From Fasciolopsis buskii (Eukaryota; Platyhelminthes; Trematoda; Plagiorchiida; Fasciolidae), in assembly GCA_008360955.1 (NCBI GenBank), contig LUCM01001934.1, positions 62,001 through 126,000 of the forward strand: 64,000 nt of DNA, read 5' to 3'. A model generated the notes under the pieces. That model did not search any database. It was not told the DNA's origin and worked only from the letters and a program-made list of their open reading frames with translations. A program made the translations under genes and the position numbers. Positions 35,461 to 47,093 of this stretch are shown one piece after another; positions within the stretch are counted from its first letter, which is position 1; every line of letters begins with the position of its first letter.

Positions 35461-37633
35461 GAAAGTCGTGTGAATAAATAAATTCACATTAAATGCCAAC
35501 TGTTTCACGAAGATTTACTTTTATAAAAAGCGGAGCCAATGTCAACTGAGTACACTTAATCGGAACTCGCCGAAATATCTTAGCAAATCTGAGAGTTCAA
35601 ACGAGTCTTTTAGACAAAATGATGCTAGCTGCCTTCGAACAAGAGTTCAAATGGTTGACAATCACATGAAACCTGGTTGCATTGTAGCACTCGACAGCAC
35701 TGGATACAGCATACATTCTGAATCAGTGGGACAGGTAACAACTAATGGTTGGGAGGAAGCAATGTCTGTTTGCCAACAAGCTTTAGATCGTCAACAGAAT
35801 GGCAAAATTTTCCAATACAGACTTTAGAACAAAGTCAGTTAGTTGCCAGTTTGGATATTTGAACTAAGTAGTAGAGGTGACTGTCAACAAGATTTCTGCG
35901 GTACAACTAGGTGATGAACAGCAGCTACATCAAAACCAGCCGTGTACTTGCGGAAGACATTTCTTCTGTCATACATACAAAGTGCTTGTTCCAGCCGAAA
36001 CACTCACTAATAGGACATTCAGCTGATCGGCGTTCTCATTCACATTTGACATATTATCAGTCGCCAAAGGTTATTTTATTTTAGATGGTTGACGATAATT
36101 TCGTCTAGAGTTGGCCCAATAAAGGTACTTTCTTGGACTGACTTCGCCATCTTTGTAGAAGATAACCAATCTGTCGGTTAAACTTACCCTACCTTTTGTT
36201 ACACTGGACTGTTTGTTGTCTGCTGGCAATTGTTGCTTATTTTCCATGTGTACACAACCTCGAAACACGAGGCGCAGTCATGCTAAGGATGGTCGATAGG
36301 ACTAGGGTAACCAACACCTGAACCAACCGTTTCGTTTATGTCCGCTCACGACATCTGTTGATCTGTATCTTACACCTGATCCAAGACGTGGTAACTCGTG
36401 TACGTTGCATTGGATTTTTGGAGATGGAATACTATGCACAGTAATCATTTTAAGTAAGGACAACAAAGTAAAAATACAACATCATTTCAACAAGCCAGTT
36501 GATCGCCATTCGTTTGTGATCCTGGACGACATTTGCGAGCGTTTAGCATCTCAAATATAGTGATCCTTTTTGGGTAACGTCTAATAATTGCTCCAAAGTT
36601 TGCTTTTCAGTCGGCCGTGAGAATAATCAAAGTCAAACCAAAGAAACCTGGTTTCATTAAGTGAAATCACTACATATTTATAAATTTGCCTGAGTATTTA
36701 CGGTTGTGTCACTGTCATTATTTCATCCGTTGTTTGGGTCACACTTTGGTTGGTCCATCTTGTCAAATCCGGACCGCTAATCCAACCCACGATATGGCCT
36801 TCTCGTGTTGCACGTGCGCACCCTTACTTTTCCATCACGCGACACTTTCAGCTGGCCACTGGTAGCCATTGGGGTTACGTAGTCTCAGTCTGGTCTTGCG
36901 GTTTGTACTCAACCGCTGTCTGGCAAATCGGGTTACATCCAAGCCTGCATATTGATCGCACATTGTCTGGCATGCTCTATCGCCGCACAACCAACGATAA
37001 CCAGTGAAATGGCTTTATTAGACTCAGACCCAATGCCAATTATATTACCGTTACATTACTCCATCAGAGTCAACTTTCCGGTTGTCTAGGAACACGGTAA
37101 TCTCAAATTGAGTTAAGATTTTTCCCCTAGTGCATCAAACCCTCTAAATGATAGTTTCACAAAGCTATCCGACACGGATACCTGGTGAGAGACATAGGAC
37201 AGCTTGCTACAGATTTTTGTCAAATATTTTAGTACTGGTTTGATGTTTCTGGTAAGGTGGAAGGAATCGATATTTCCTGAAAACTAAAATGGTAAGAGGC
37301 GAAAACAGATGGGGAAATTTTAATATGTTGGAACGGGCCTCGGTAATAGGGCTTCGACAAATCAGATGATTAAGATTCATGTGATGAGGCCGCGAGAAGA
37401 GACATTCATTTTTTCAAAATTTTTATTGCGAAGACCTTAGAAGAGATTAATGCTCTAATTTCTGACGGGAATTCATACCATGAATAAGAGAACGATCTTT
37501 CATTTGGAGGCTTTGAACTCAATATAATCAGTTAATACCGTTTAGTGAGATTGATTTGTCCTGATAGCTTTATGTATAAAAAGTGTGCTGCTGCTGATAT
37601 TCAAATGAATGCCCGTGAGATCCTACTTCACAG
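35461..37633. other. region downstream of the adhesion gene, no recognised gene
   Basis: Contains the presumed 3' untranslated region of the minus-strand gene near 37,633 and below. I see no canonical AATAAA in the first about 120 bases. Unsupported frames at 36,071-36,268 minus and 36,750-37,007 plus (85 codons). Confidence 0.4.
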
Positions 37634-38046
37634 TTATACGTGAGATGTCAAACGTCTTGTGTTAGGCTGAGAATATTGGAGGGTATTAAAGCGAATTCCG
37701 GTTCTCTCGGGGTTAATATGATGATACATTCGTTTATCTGTCGTTAAGGCACAACAGATTCGCTCCCCGTTTGGTAACACTTGATCCATTTCATTTCCGC
37801 ACGAAGTATTTTGTTCCAGTAATCCGGTTTTTTCCGCCTGATCTTCTGGCTCTGAGCTCGGACACATCCATGTGCCGTTGTCCAGGTCATTCGGGGACCT
37901 CGAGTGTTGATCATTAAGCACGGGATTGGGCTTTGTCTCACGTGTTTTATAATGGGACCAGGCAAAGTGAGTAAGCAGCGCCAGCAGGATAGAAACAGCC
38001 AAAATGCAAGCACCACCAACAGCAAACAAAACCACTGCAGGAAGAT
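37634..38046 (-). CDS. adhesion gene last exon: transmembrane helix, cytoplasmic tail, stop
   Basis: The acceptor CCCTTGTTTTGCCAG precedes ATCTTCCTG (phase 1). The exon encodes 136 residues and a TAA stop. Residues 2-29 are a hydrophobic helix (AVVLFAVGGACILAVSILLA within it) followed by HYKTRETKPN, a basic stop-transfer flank, so the remainder of about 105 residues is cytoplasmic. The tail is polar, with Asn, Ser, Glu and scattered Tyr, and no domain I recognise. The last four residues, TSHV, fit the class I PDZ-ligand pattern S/T-x-V. Many neuronal adhesion proteins end this way and are held at synapses or junctions by PDZ scaffolds. Function here is inferred. Confidence 0.8.
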
Positions 38047-39568
38047 CTGGCAAAACAAGGGAATGGCAATATAAAAACTTTAAGAAAAGGCAGTTATTTA
38101 CATCCATTTACATTTCAACAAATAAAAGCTACGTCGTTTGACTACTTGCTCTTCAAACTATTACTTTCACACACGCGCTCCAAATCATCCGGTTAAGTTC
38201 ACACTCGGAAGGCACTAGACTAGAGTTTTACACTCATTAGGGCATACCAGTTTTACACACCCTCCATTGTATCTCGGGTTTGAAGCCGGGCTTTTCAAAT
38301 GGAAACCGTGTCTGTCAGCACTCCGCCGCCAGCTCCAGTGCATGCTAATCAGAATTGCTTAACTGATTTTGTCCAGATGTTGTCTCCTGTGGCAGCCTTG
38401 AGGGGATGCAGGCCAAAAAATCAAAATTCTTGCACGATATCCTAATCTAATAAAGTTAGCAGCGCCCTGTCCACCAGCATTTTGGTCTTATTGAAACTCC
38501 AATAGTTTTGAAATCGGGAAAATTTTGCATCTTGATAAAAAAATTATTGTTTGATTTCTAAACAGTTATTCATTCTGGGACACTTAAGAATATTTTTCAA
38601 AGGCGTCATACGTTTCGATCACCAGAGTGTGGAATGGAACTACCTACATGCTGTATGAGGTGCTAGATAACACCCTCATCGAGTCGGTGGACTCCACGCA
38701 AACCATTTCTAAAAAACTAAGACAGACTTCTTAGTTGCTGACGGATACCGGAGTGTTTCATATCTGTATTTGATTTGCCACTAGCTGTGCTGGTAACCGC
38801 AGTTGTTATCAAACAAACAAAATCCATCCAATGGTTCTGTATGTCTCAGCAGACATAAAAACCAATGTATGGTCCCCTCGAGTGCAGCTGAGTGAGAAAG
38901 CCTTAGGTCACGTGAATGCACTTCTTCCAGTCCTCACCGCTGCTGATCCGCTCTTTTAGCAAAGTTTCTACTTTTTTGATATTCACAGAGTGGAGGGACA
39001 TTTTAACCCATACACACGTAAGCACCAGAATTTCAATGTACTTGATCACGCGGTTTGCTCGACGATTGTGAATCAACCATCCTGTTCGGTTAGCGGAATC
39101 TGTGCTCAATAAATAATTTCATTTCAATCGCTCATGCAGAAACAAACTCCCTCGGCTCAGGCTTGCTCTGTTCGCAGTTCAAAAAGTGCGAAGCGATTAT
39201 GTTTTCCTCAGTATTACGCGTAAAATTTGTGCAGGAGTTTTCGCAGCCCGATAGTTCGTCTAGGAGCTGTCAGTCGGTTTGTGACCTATCATTGTTAAAT
39301 CGGGTTGACGGTGGCAAAACGAGTCCAGCCGAATAAACAGCACGAGTGTTCACTGATTAAAAACCACAAAAGCGAAGAAATACTAGCCAACAACGTCATT
39401 ATCACGAATCAATCACGTAACAAAAATTCAAACATTTACACTAGTAGATCCTAGTGATGGCTATGGAGTGAATCGCGAACACACTGTGGTATGTGATACA
39501 TTTTACTGAAATATGCATGTTTCCTGTCGAGGTAGTGATAATCCGATGGTTCAGTTATTGCGGCTTAC
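38047..39568. other. intron, with one SINE-like repeat
   Basis: Apart from the dispersed repeat at 38,189-38,310 I see no coding signal. The minus frame at 38,903-39,109 has no matching domain. Confidence 0.5.
38189..38310 (+). repeat. dispersed SINE-like repeat, copy 1
   Basis: Shares the ordered blocks CCGGTTAAGTTCACAC, GCACTAGACTAGAGTTTTA, GGTTTGAAGCC (B-box-like) and CTTTTCAAATGGAA with the reverse complements of 48,841-48,962 and 53,971-54,093. No coding capacity. Confidence 0.55.
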
Positions 39569-39700
39569 CTTTCAGTAGGTTTCAGGGGACTACTGCAGAT
39601 GTCTCACTTTCCACGTTTGCGTGCTTGTATCCGCTTACACACCGCGCGTCCATAAGGATTAGGCCATTGGAGATGACCATTTTGTTTGGGTGATTTCCGA
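39569..39700 (-). pseudogene. possible second-half FN3 exon with in-frame TGA
   Basis: Acceptor CAACATTTGTAG and donor GAAAG|GTAAGC bound a 132-bp segment whose phases (1 in, 1 out) fit both the exon ending at 43,058 and the exon beginning at 38,046. The translation includes KMVISNGLILMDARCVSGYK then HANVESETSAVV, which resembles the E-F-G strands of an FN3 domain, the half missing after 43,058. However, codon 39 is TGA (39,582-39,584). Possible explanations are a sequencing error, an inactive duplicate exon, or chance. The exon may also not be real. Confidence 0.33.
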
Positions 39701-40509
39701 CTACAAATGTTGGCACTACCTAAAAGCTTCAGGTATCTAACTCATCAGTTCGTTTATGCGCACAAAGACGGTGGTGATGACTAGAGGTCTACCGACACAG
39801 CTGCTATTTTCCACAAACATACTGCTCCACAAGTCACTTGGTGCTCATCTTCACTTCATTGCGTTACTCAATCAGCTCTGATATGATCAGTTTCAGCGTG
39901 ACGCACGTAAATTTACTTTTGAGTCTTCCGTTGTGAAGGTTTTTGTGAACGACTTAAGTCTCATTTGCCAATTTCATGCTTCTAATTATATTCCAGAATA
40001 AACGCTATCAGCTCCAAATTTCAGAAGCAATTTCCAAAACGTTCAGCGAAGGCATCATGGAAAAAAGCTGGAAATGAACATTCCAAATTCGGCAAAAATG
40101 GCCACCTCATACCGAAAATCCTGAGAGCAAGTTAAATAAATTCTTTGAAATACAATAGAGATTTTCCGTTTTCCTACAGAAACTCAATGTGGTTTGCTGC
40201 ATTAAAATAGGAACTTCTCGCGAGCAATTATGGAGAAAATTTAAACAGAAACCTGGGTAAAACGGGAAGGCTCACTACGCCAGTCGCATATCACGCCAAT
40301 GTCTAGGGCGAAACAAGTACAAAGCCCAACTTCGATTTCATTCAGTCAACCTGAACTCGATGTTCTTTCTCTGGGTTGGAACTTCAAGATTCCACCGAAG
40401 GAGATGGATAAATCACAAACAGAAAAGCCAATTTGAAAACCGGTACGATCAGCTGAAAGATCTCACACCGACTTCATCTGAAAACGAGGGATGATAACGA
40501 ACTAAACTA

Positions 40510-40893
40510 TTGGATATCTTGCACTCATACTTGGGCACGCCACTGCGACAGCCGTATTTTCTGACTTCAGAACACTATCAGGCAATAACTAAACTAAAGC
40601 AAATGACCGGTTTGAAGTTTTTCAAACCTGGCAAATGCTCTGGTTTAATTCTAACGACCAAAGATGTTTACAAGTCCGAAATGAATCGGGCGCTGATAAA
40701 CAAGGATAAGTTCAAGATGGACAAAACACCGGATAACAATCAACTAACAGAATGCTCAATCTCCCGTAAGTTACAGATTTTATTCTTGCAAAATTACGTC
40801 TCCGAGGCTCGGTACAGACGTCTCAGGCCAATGGAAACCAAAACACCTTACACTAGGGATCACCAAAAATTCATAAACCTGGTATACCGTTAA
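40510..40893 (+). pseudogene. N-terminal part of Penelope-like reverse transcriptase
   Basis: A 127-codon open frame. KCSGLILTTKDVYKSEMNRA (residues 42-61) matches the PLE block GSGxVLxxKxxYxxKM that precedes the fingers. RYRRLRPMETKTPY lies about where PLE proteins have LRPxGTxxPRxYGLPKIHK, but the YGLPKIHK core is lost. The frame ends at a TAA, after which the protein continues in other frames. Confidence 0.65.
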
Positions 40894-41879
40894 GACCAAT
40901 AATATGCACGCATAACTCTGCCACAAACTGGCCCGCCGGTTAGTAAACATTTTAGATCCCATTCGCAAAGTCTTCAAGCCTCATTGTACGAAAGATCTCC
41001 TTGAACTAGAAATTATTCCCTTGACTTCTGACAAAGTATTTTTCACTGATGTGGCTTCTCTTTTTCAGAAAGTCTCTCTTCATGAAAAAGCTGATTATTC
41101 ATGCGATGTTGTCTTTTCATCAAACATTTCATTACCCATTCCCATTGACTATTTCCGAAAATGTATTTTGTTATGTACTGATAACATTTGATTTGATTTC
41201 GAAAGCGCTGCATGCGGACAAGTCGACGGTGTGGCAGTGGGTGGCCCATTAAGCCCAGCACTAGCAGATGTTTTTATGCATGAAAGAGACGAAGTTAAAT
41301 GATCGTATTTCCAGACTTGTTTTATAAACCATTTGTAGACAATACTATTATTTCTAAATAATCTACAATTTTTTTTCAGTACTCTGAAACTCATTAACTC
41401 CGTTCAACGCATACTTCCAGTTTTTTTATAAAAAAAAGAGGTCAGATGCCTCCTCAGTATTTTGACGTCAAACGTTTGAGACGATCGAACTTGACCATAA
41501 AACGCCTCATCCGCAGGCAAGCCATTATTTGCATTTCGCAAGTTTTTCACGAATCGCATACAAATGCGGCCCAGTAAGGGCACTTTGTCATCAGGAGTAT
41601 TTGCAAACCAGACGAACTCCAAAAAGAAGAACGCTTTCTACGTGCAACTTTCATTCTCAAAGGTTACCCAGCACAATTCATTGACATCCGTAGTCGACAA
41701 GAGCCAAATGGTGACCCGACTTATCAGGTTGTCTTTCAACGGACACCGTATTCTCAATAATGTGCGTCGAAAATTCACTTCAATCGTAGATCGCACATTC
41801 CCAGCTGCAGAAATTCACCTCTTCCCAACCAGGCGATCATTCTGAACCAACGTGGATCTGGTGGGATGTCACATTCTGA

Positions 41880-42001
41880 CTCATATCTCGTGTGTCAGTT
41901 CACCTGCAGTTCCGCTGACATTTACGTCGGCAGAACAGGCAGAAGACTTTCCCAATGGATATTAGAACACATTCCCAAATGGCTGACCAAATCGATTTCG
42001 T
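41880..42001 (+). pseudogene. GIY-YIG endonuclease segment of PLE-B
   Basis: Plus-strand translation HSDSYLVCQFTCSSADIYVG followed by RTGRRLSQ and EHIPKWL gives the Cys-containing lead, the degenerate GIY-YIG (ADIYVG) and the Arg-containing helix of the nuclease. A TAA follows at 42,001. The same stop position is open in PLE-A (Met codon), so the two copies decayed independently. Confidence 0.7.
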
Positions 42002-42316
42002 AAAACAGTGAGTCATCATCTTCATCGTGACCTGGGGTCATCGATCGCGAAATATTTGATGGCAAGCAAACACGCAATCGGTCAGATTTCATGTTTAAAA
42101 CCCTTATTACACGATGCTGACTAGAAGAGTTCAATTTTCAGTGAAGCAATGTCAATCCATTGCGTAACTGTGCTGTTTTACGCAAAAGCTTTTAACACAG
42201 ACTGGCGTTAGCCATGGGGATGATGTCAATTGATTGTTGCACTGAATTTAACCCCTGTGACCGTTCACCGCAGTTTATTACTGAATATTATATAGTTCGC
42301 AGATTGATTTACGTAA

Positions 42317-42355
42317 GCGGATGAAGAGAGTAGCATGAAACGTTAACATTCGGCA
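42317..42355 (+). ncRNA. possible hammerhead-like motif in PLE-B tail
   Basis: GCGGATGAAG and, 10 bases on, GAAACGTTAAC. Identical to the PLE-A motif at 258-292. Core box 1 differs from CTGANGA at one base, and helix pairing is not established. Confidence 0.22.
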
Positions 42356-42392
42356 GTATTGGTCTTCTCTCTCTACTACTCAATTGGATAAA

Positions 42393-43057
42393 GGGCACCC
42401 AATGTTTCAAATTATTTAATGTACCCTTGGAAAAGCTTCCATGAGCTGAACAAAATCAATGTGAAGTCAGCACTTGCACCTTGTTTAATACGGGGCACCT
42501 GGTAATTCCGAACTAATTGATAAATGTCACATTTCACATGTTTTTTTTGCTAACGGCATAGTGAGTGCCCTCTTATTTAGGTTATCACAGATAAAGAGGC
42601 TGGTACTGTATTGTATTGTATTGCCTGCGTTGCAGTCTATTAGATCGTAGTCTTTTGGGAGTTATGATACTTACATTTCATTCAGCAGAAAAAGAAAATA
42701 GATTATTGTATGTGATAAGTACTGTGAGCTTGCAGGCAAGAAAGCTGTTGACGCTGGGCAGAAGGTTTCCGTTATGGAATTCGTACTTGGCTCATTATTT
42801 ATTCCTTGTTTACCAGAACGCATGCTGAATATGAGACAGTGGAATCACGGTACATATTAATAATATTAATAATTTTACATAAACGATTTTGAGTATATTT
42901 TGGCATCATTCCCGTTCACTGAGACTGCTTTTACATATGGTCACGTTGATGAAAACCATGAATTTAGTTGTTCCAGAAATATTTCATCCTACATCAGGGA
43001 ACAATTCAGACTCACCATTGGTGGGGTACACAAAACCCGAACATTTTGAAGGATTAC
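42393..43057. other. intron, nothing recognised
   Basis: AT-rich, with a short TATTG tandem at about 42,603-42,622. No coding signal on the minus strand. Confidence 0.5.
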
Positions 43058-43297
43058 CAGTGTGGCAGTACTTAATTCTATATGAATTATCCGGTTTGAT
43101 CGGAATCGCTGATGCTGAATTCCACATCAAGCGAAGACAATAGTTTGCATCACTTGTCAGCCGACCGGGATAACGGACTTTGTGTTGTTCATCGGCCGTC
43201 TGAATGATAAATTCCGAGTCGGAAAACTTCATTGGCATCCACAAACCGGATTTCGGTACCGCGCTCTCGACCTGGGCACACAATCCTGGGGAGTCTG
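43058..43297 (-). CDS. adhesion gene exon: start of second FN3 domain
   Basis: The acceptor TTAGTCTTCCAG precedes CAGACTCCCC at 43,297, and the donor ACTG|GTAATC follows 43,058. It is 240 bp, phase 1 to 1, 80 residues. LCAQVESAVPKSG suits the first strand. After an insertion, YCLRLMWNSASAIP gives the core Trp of FN3 strand B, and NSYRIKYCHTG gives strand C. The second half of the fold must be on another exon. It joins in phase to 44,521, directly after that exon's FTTPG domain end, as two adjacent FN3 domains should. Confidence 0.65.
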
Positions 43298-44520
43298 CTG
43301 GAAGACTAATAAAACTCGATGTCCGATCCACTGTTATCCGTTCCGGAGTACGTACAGTTATGTCTGAAATATATAACCAGTGATGTCATATTCAGCTATC
43401 GCTAAGTTTCAGTTCGTACTTATACTACTCATGAGTAGATGAAATACGCTGATGATAGCCTGAAAATTTGGATCGAAACGAACGCAAGATTTGGACTCAA
43501 AGCTGACCATTCACGAGACAACAAAGCTGTGGACAACCCATCATGATAGTCGATGTATATCAATTTCACATCATTTCCAGGATAATTCGCATGCTTTCAG
43601 TGACTAAACGCACAATTAATATATCTCACTGACTGAGAGCAGATGACATTCGAGGTCCCTGAAAGACACCCGTTGACGACGTTACATGGAGCGTAATCGG
43701 ATCCACTGACCGGTTGATCGTACATTTTCACCGTTCGGAGTACAAGTCAGTTATTGGTATACCAGCCGCCAAGTGGTACTATATAATGAATATCACAACG
43801 AGATTCAGTGGTTGTGACTTCTACGACTAAATGCACAATGGCTCGTGTGGCTTCATGGAAAACATTGTGCCCCGTGATCAACCCTCTGAAGGGTCTCAGT
43901 GGCTGCCTACCAGCAAACTGAAAAATCAAGTTCGCCAGTTTAATTGGGTACGTGAGAAACAACATTAATCATGAGTATGTTGTGTGTAGCTACAGCTGCT
44001 GGTGCTGCCATTTTTGTTTAAACGCATATCATTGAATTGTTGTGCTTGGCTCTCTATGTCACGGATACTCAAATGGTATCACAGCCCGACCCACTGGTGA
44101 GAATCATGGAAGTATTCGTTACATAGCTGTTTTCCCAGCACTAGGAATCGGTTGAAAGGAGGACCAGAAATCTCCTCAGGATAAAGTCTCCAGAATTCGG
44201 TTTAATAAAATACTTCGCTCAGATTAGGCTTACTAGGGTGCAGACTCCTGTTATATTAGTTTGTCTGAGCCTGCACCATATTCTAGCAGGAGTCGCCCAT
44301 TCACGTCGCTACAATCATTGATGAAATGTGCACCACTTAAATGTTGTGTTCATTAATCGTTTGAGTTGAGGTACATCTAGAGAAGGAGAAACCCAATACG
44401 CCTTACAGAATGCAACACGGAGATAAGTGGTCTGTATTATCGTAAATCGTGAAATCCTGTAAAACGTTTGGAAGGCAAGGTGAACAGTTAGACTACGGGC
44501 AAATAGACGTAGTTGATTAC
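43298..44520. other. intron
   Basis: No coding signal that fits the phase of the neighbouring exons. The minus frame at 43,747-43,965 is open for 72 codons behind a GATTTTTCAG acceptor, but its phase does not match the exon ending at 44,521. Confidence 0.5.
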
Positions 44521-44616
44521 CTGGTGTTGTAAATCGGACGGGCGCAGAAACTTGGCCTTCACCAAGAAAATTTTCACCCCGAACAGACACGACGTACATG
44601 TGAGATGGCAACAATC
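44521..44616 (-). CDS. adhesion gene exon: end of first FN3 domain
   Basis: The acceptor CTGTCTTTTTTTCAG precedes GATTGTTGCC and the donor CCAG|GTAATC follows 44,521. It is 96 bp, phase 1 to 1. The 32 residues read GLLPSHMYVVSVRGENFLGE then GQVSAPVRFTTPG. This is the FN3 signature LxPxxxYxVxVxxxNxxGxGxxSxPVxFxT, covering strands E/F to G. It completes the domain begun on 47,480-47,094 without a gap. Confidence 0.85.
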
Positions 44617-47093
44617 CTGAAAAAAAGACAGTTAGTCTTGTAAGTGCGAATATTTCAATGCTTAAGTTTCGCAACATTTTGGGCGCGTTGGACTTGAGGT
44701 CTAAATTTATCTTAATCTACTTTCTTGGCTGTAAATATTCCTTGTCGTCTTTTTAACCACACTGTCAAATATACGTATATACATATATATAAATGAGTAG
44801 TGAGCAGTATCTGGATGCGTAAACAAACTTTGCCCGGGAGCACACGACCGGTTTCGCGGTTATTGTCGCTCGTCCGGTATGCGTACCCGGTACTCTATAG
44901 TCCAGGCATCGTTCTACTTGTACGCTCCAAATTGGTATGTCTCACCAGAATGGAATTTGTGGCGTCAGGAGTGTGCATGGAAAATTTCTGTCGAAGAGTC
45001 CCACAGAAGAACCACAACGAATCACAGTTGTGGAGTGTAAAAGTAGAAGGTTGCCTGGACAAGTGAGTACCGGGTACGCATATCGGACGAGCGACACTAA
45101 CCGCGAAACCGGTCGTGTGCTCCCGGGCAAAGTTTGTTCACGCTTCCGGATACTATTCACTACTCATATATATATATATATATACGTATATTCTGGGGCA
45201 TTCTGACCTCGTTCCTAAGGTTGACTCAGCCCAACTGACAACGAATTATCAACGAATCACAGTTGTGATTAATAGGGTACCATCCTCGTTTTATCCGCTA
45301 ACTCTTCAGCCCATATGCAAATGAGCAATAACCACCTGGCAACTGAAGCGCACACTGTCGAATGTTTCAGATGCACACTGCCCAAAGTTCAGGCGTTAGA
45401 CTATTTTTTGTTCGTCGCATTTATGCTAGTCGGTTTGTAGGCACCCACGTGATCCAAGCACAGCTATGACACCCGGAGAAAAAAATAGACCACAATGGTG
45501 CGTGTGTCCGTGGCTGTGTAGCTGAAGTGTTCTGTATCCATTAACGTCAGCGAAAACACAAATCCAAGTTTAACTCGAATGAGTCACGGTGCAGGTGCGT
45601 TGCTACTTAAGCGCACTGATATTACACTCCAACAACGGCATCCTCTCCTAAACACACTTGGTTTGATCCAGCTTCTTCTGTGATTTGCTACTTTCACTGG
45701 GACATCGCGGTGACGACAGTGTGATTGCTTCTGTGTTTAAAAGAACTGAGTTGATATGCAGCGACCTGAAGATTTCCACGTTCGACTGTGAAAGCACTTT
45801 ATCAGAGTGCTTGATCAACTCATAAATAATCGAAAGTTAGGCTTAGAAAGTTTGTTTGCCGTTAGATGCCACGGGGATGCGAGCGTTGTTTGCTGACTTC
45901 CTAAAATATTAACTGAATCCCACTAAATGAAAAACAAGTTTGACTGTTTTGCTTGTGAACGGTTGAATTCCCAGATCCCCTAGTGCTATCTGTTCACGAC
46001 AGAAACTACATTCCCAATAAACATGTCGTTTACGTGAATATCGTTTTCTGAATTTAGAGATAATTTTGCAACCTTTGGGTTGTTGCCCGTTCCTTTTGGT
46101 TGGTGTATGGGAATAATTAGCATCCTTCTTGAGGTGATAAATATACCAGACCAGTGTGCCGTAAGTCAAGTGAATCAAATATTGACTGCCGACCACACCG
46201 TCAGTAATAAACGTGATAGTTTTGTATCTTTTTCCATATATCCGTCAGTGCTGAAGAGACTGCATCTTTTTCACTCTTGTTAGAAACCGTCAGCAGTATT
46301 CGCCGCTAAGTACCTAGGATGCCAACCAAATGAGAGTCCATTGTGATTCAAACGTCTTAGTCATCGTGTCTGCAAAATCTTTGTTGTTCGTGGATCCCCT
46401 ACGGGGGAGTCACCTTCACGGAGGTTGATCTTAATGAGAAAAAGTCAGTGGTTTTGTAAAATCAGTGATGAGGACATATCAATATTTGTACCATTGTTGT
46501 TCTCTATGCCATTCAGAACCAATAAAGTTGACTTAACGACCAATAGGTTCGTCCTAAGTTTTAGTCCCACCTCCAATGAGAAGAATAGACACCACTGAAG
46601 ATTACTGACAAGAAAGAAACACCAATACTGTCTTCGTGATTCTCAGTGGCAAGTTAGGTGAGAATCCAGTATGGCTGGTCACCTGAACAAAAAACCAGAT
46701 ACCCTAATACCCTTTTCAGGTGTCTTGTTCATGTGGTTTTCTGCGCCTTCCTTCTATTTCCAAAGTGCTTATAAGGAAACGGATGATACAGAGTGATTTC
46801 TGTTTGATTCGCCTGCTTTTCAAAAGGGATTCCAGCACAGTCAGCAACTGGAACCAGTAGCTGTTTTTTAAAACCTCGACTATTCTGATTCAGTTTTGAA
46901 TACGTATTGTTTCGTGAAGAACTTTAAGTCTTTTTGTGGTAGGTAATATTATTCGTAGAAATTACGTAACTCTCACCTAGAACAGCAAGGCAATAAGCTA
47001 ATTTATTATGAAAAAGAAAAATCCGTTAAAAGTATTGGTATAATGGACGAACGTCATCGAATAGAGAAAAGACCTGAACGCATTTCAACTTAC
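44617..47093. other. intron with palindromic repeat
   Basis: Holds the inverted-repeat element at 44,768-45,192. A minus open frame of 95 codons at 45,909-46,196 is unrecognised and has no fitting splice phase. Confidence 0.5.
44768..45192. repeat. palindromic MITE-like element, 162-bp arms
   Basis: Arms 44,768-44,929 and 45,031-45,192 are imperfect reverse complements (CCCGGGAGCACACGACCGG, GTCGCTCGTCC and GCGTACCCGGTACTC blocks are shared) around a loop of about 100 bp. Both outer ends are TA/AT-rich tracts containing TACGTATA. Diverged single arms occur at about 47,770-47,820 (next to another AT microsatellite) and 58,385-58,427, so it is a dispersed family. No open frame. Confidence 0.7.

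Larger units (their letters stand above)
40170..42392 (+). mobile_element. Penelope-like element (PLE-B), nearly full length but frame-broken
   Basis: Plus strand, antisense to the host gene and inside its intron. In order: LSQPELDVLSLG-type start (about 40,340), FKPGKCSGLILTTKDVYK (about 40,620), a domain with VNILDPIRKVFKPH (about 40,950), the RT block QVDGVAVGGPLSPALADVFM (about 41,220-41,280), then GIY-YIG motif sequence FTCSSADIYVGRTGRRLS with EHIPKWL (about 41,900-41,980), and a 3' end at CAATTGGATAAA (42,392) shared with PLE-A. Stops and shifts separate the blocks, and the YVDD box is not seen. The 5' limit is approximate. Confidence 0.8.

Noticed and set aside
43747..43965. Open minus frame behind a GATTTTTCAG acceptor, considered as an extra FN3 exon
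   Set aside because: Its frame needs phase 0 while the flanking exons need phase 1, and it lacks FN3 core residues. The flanking exons join well without it.
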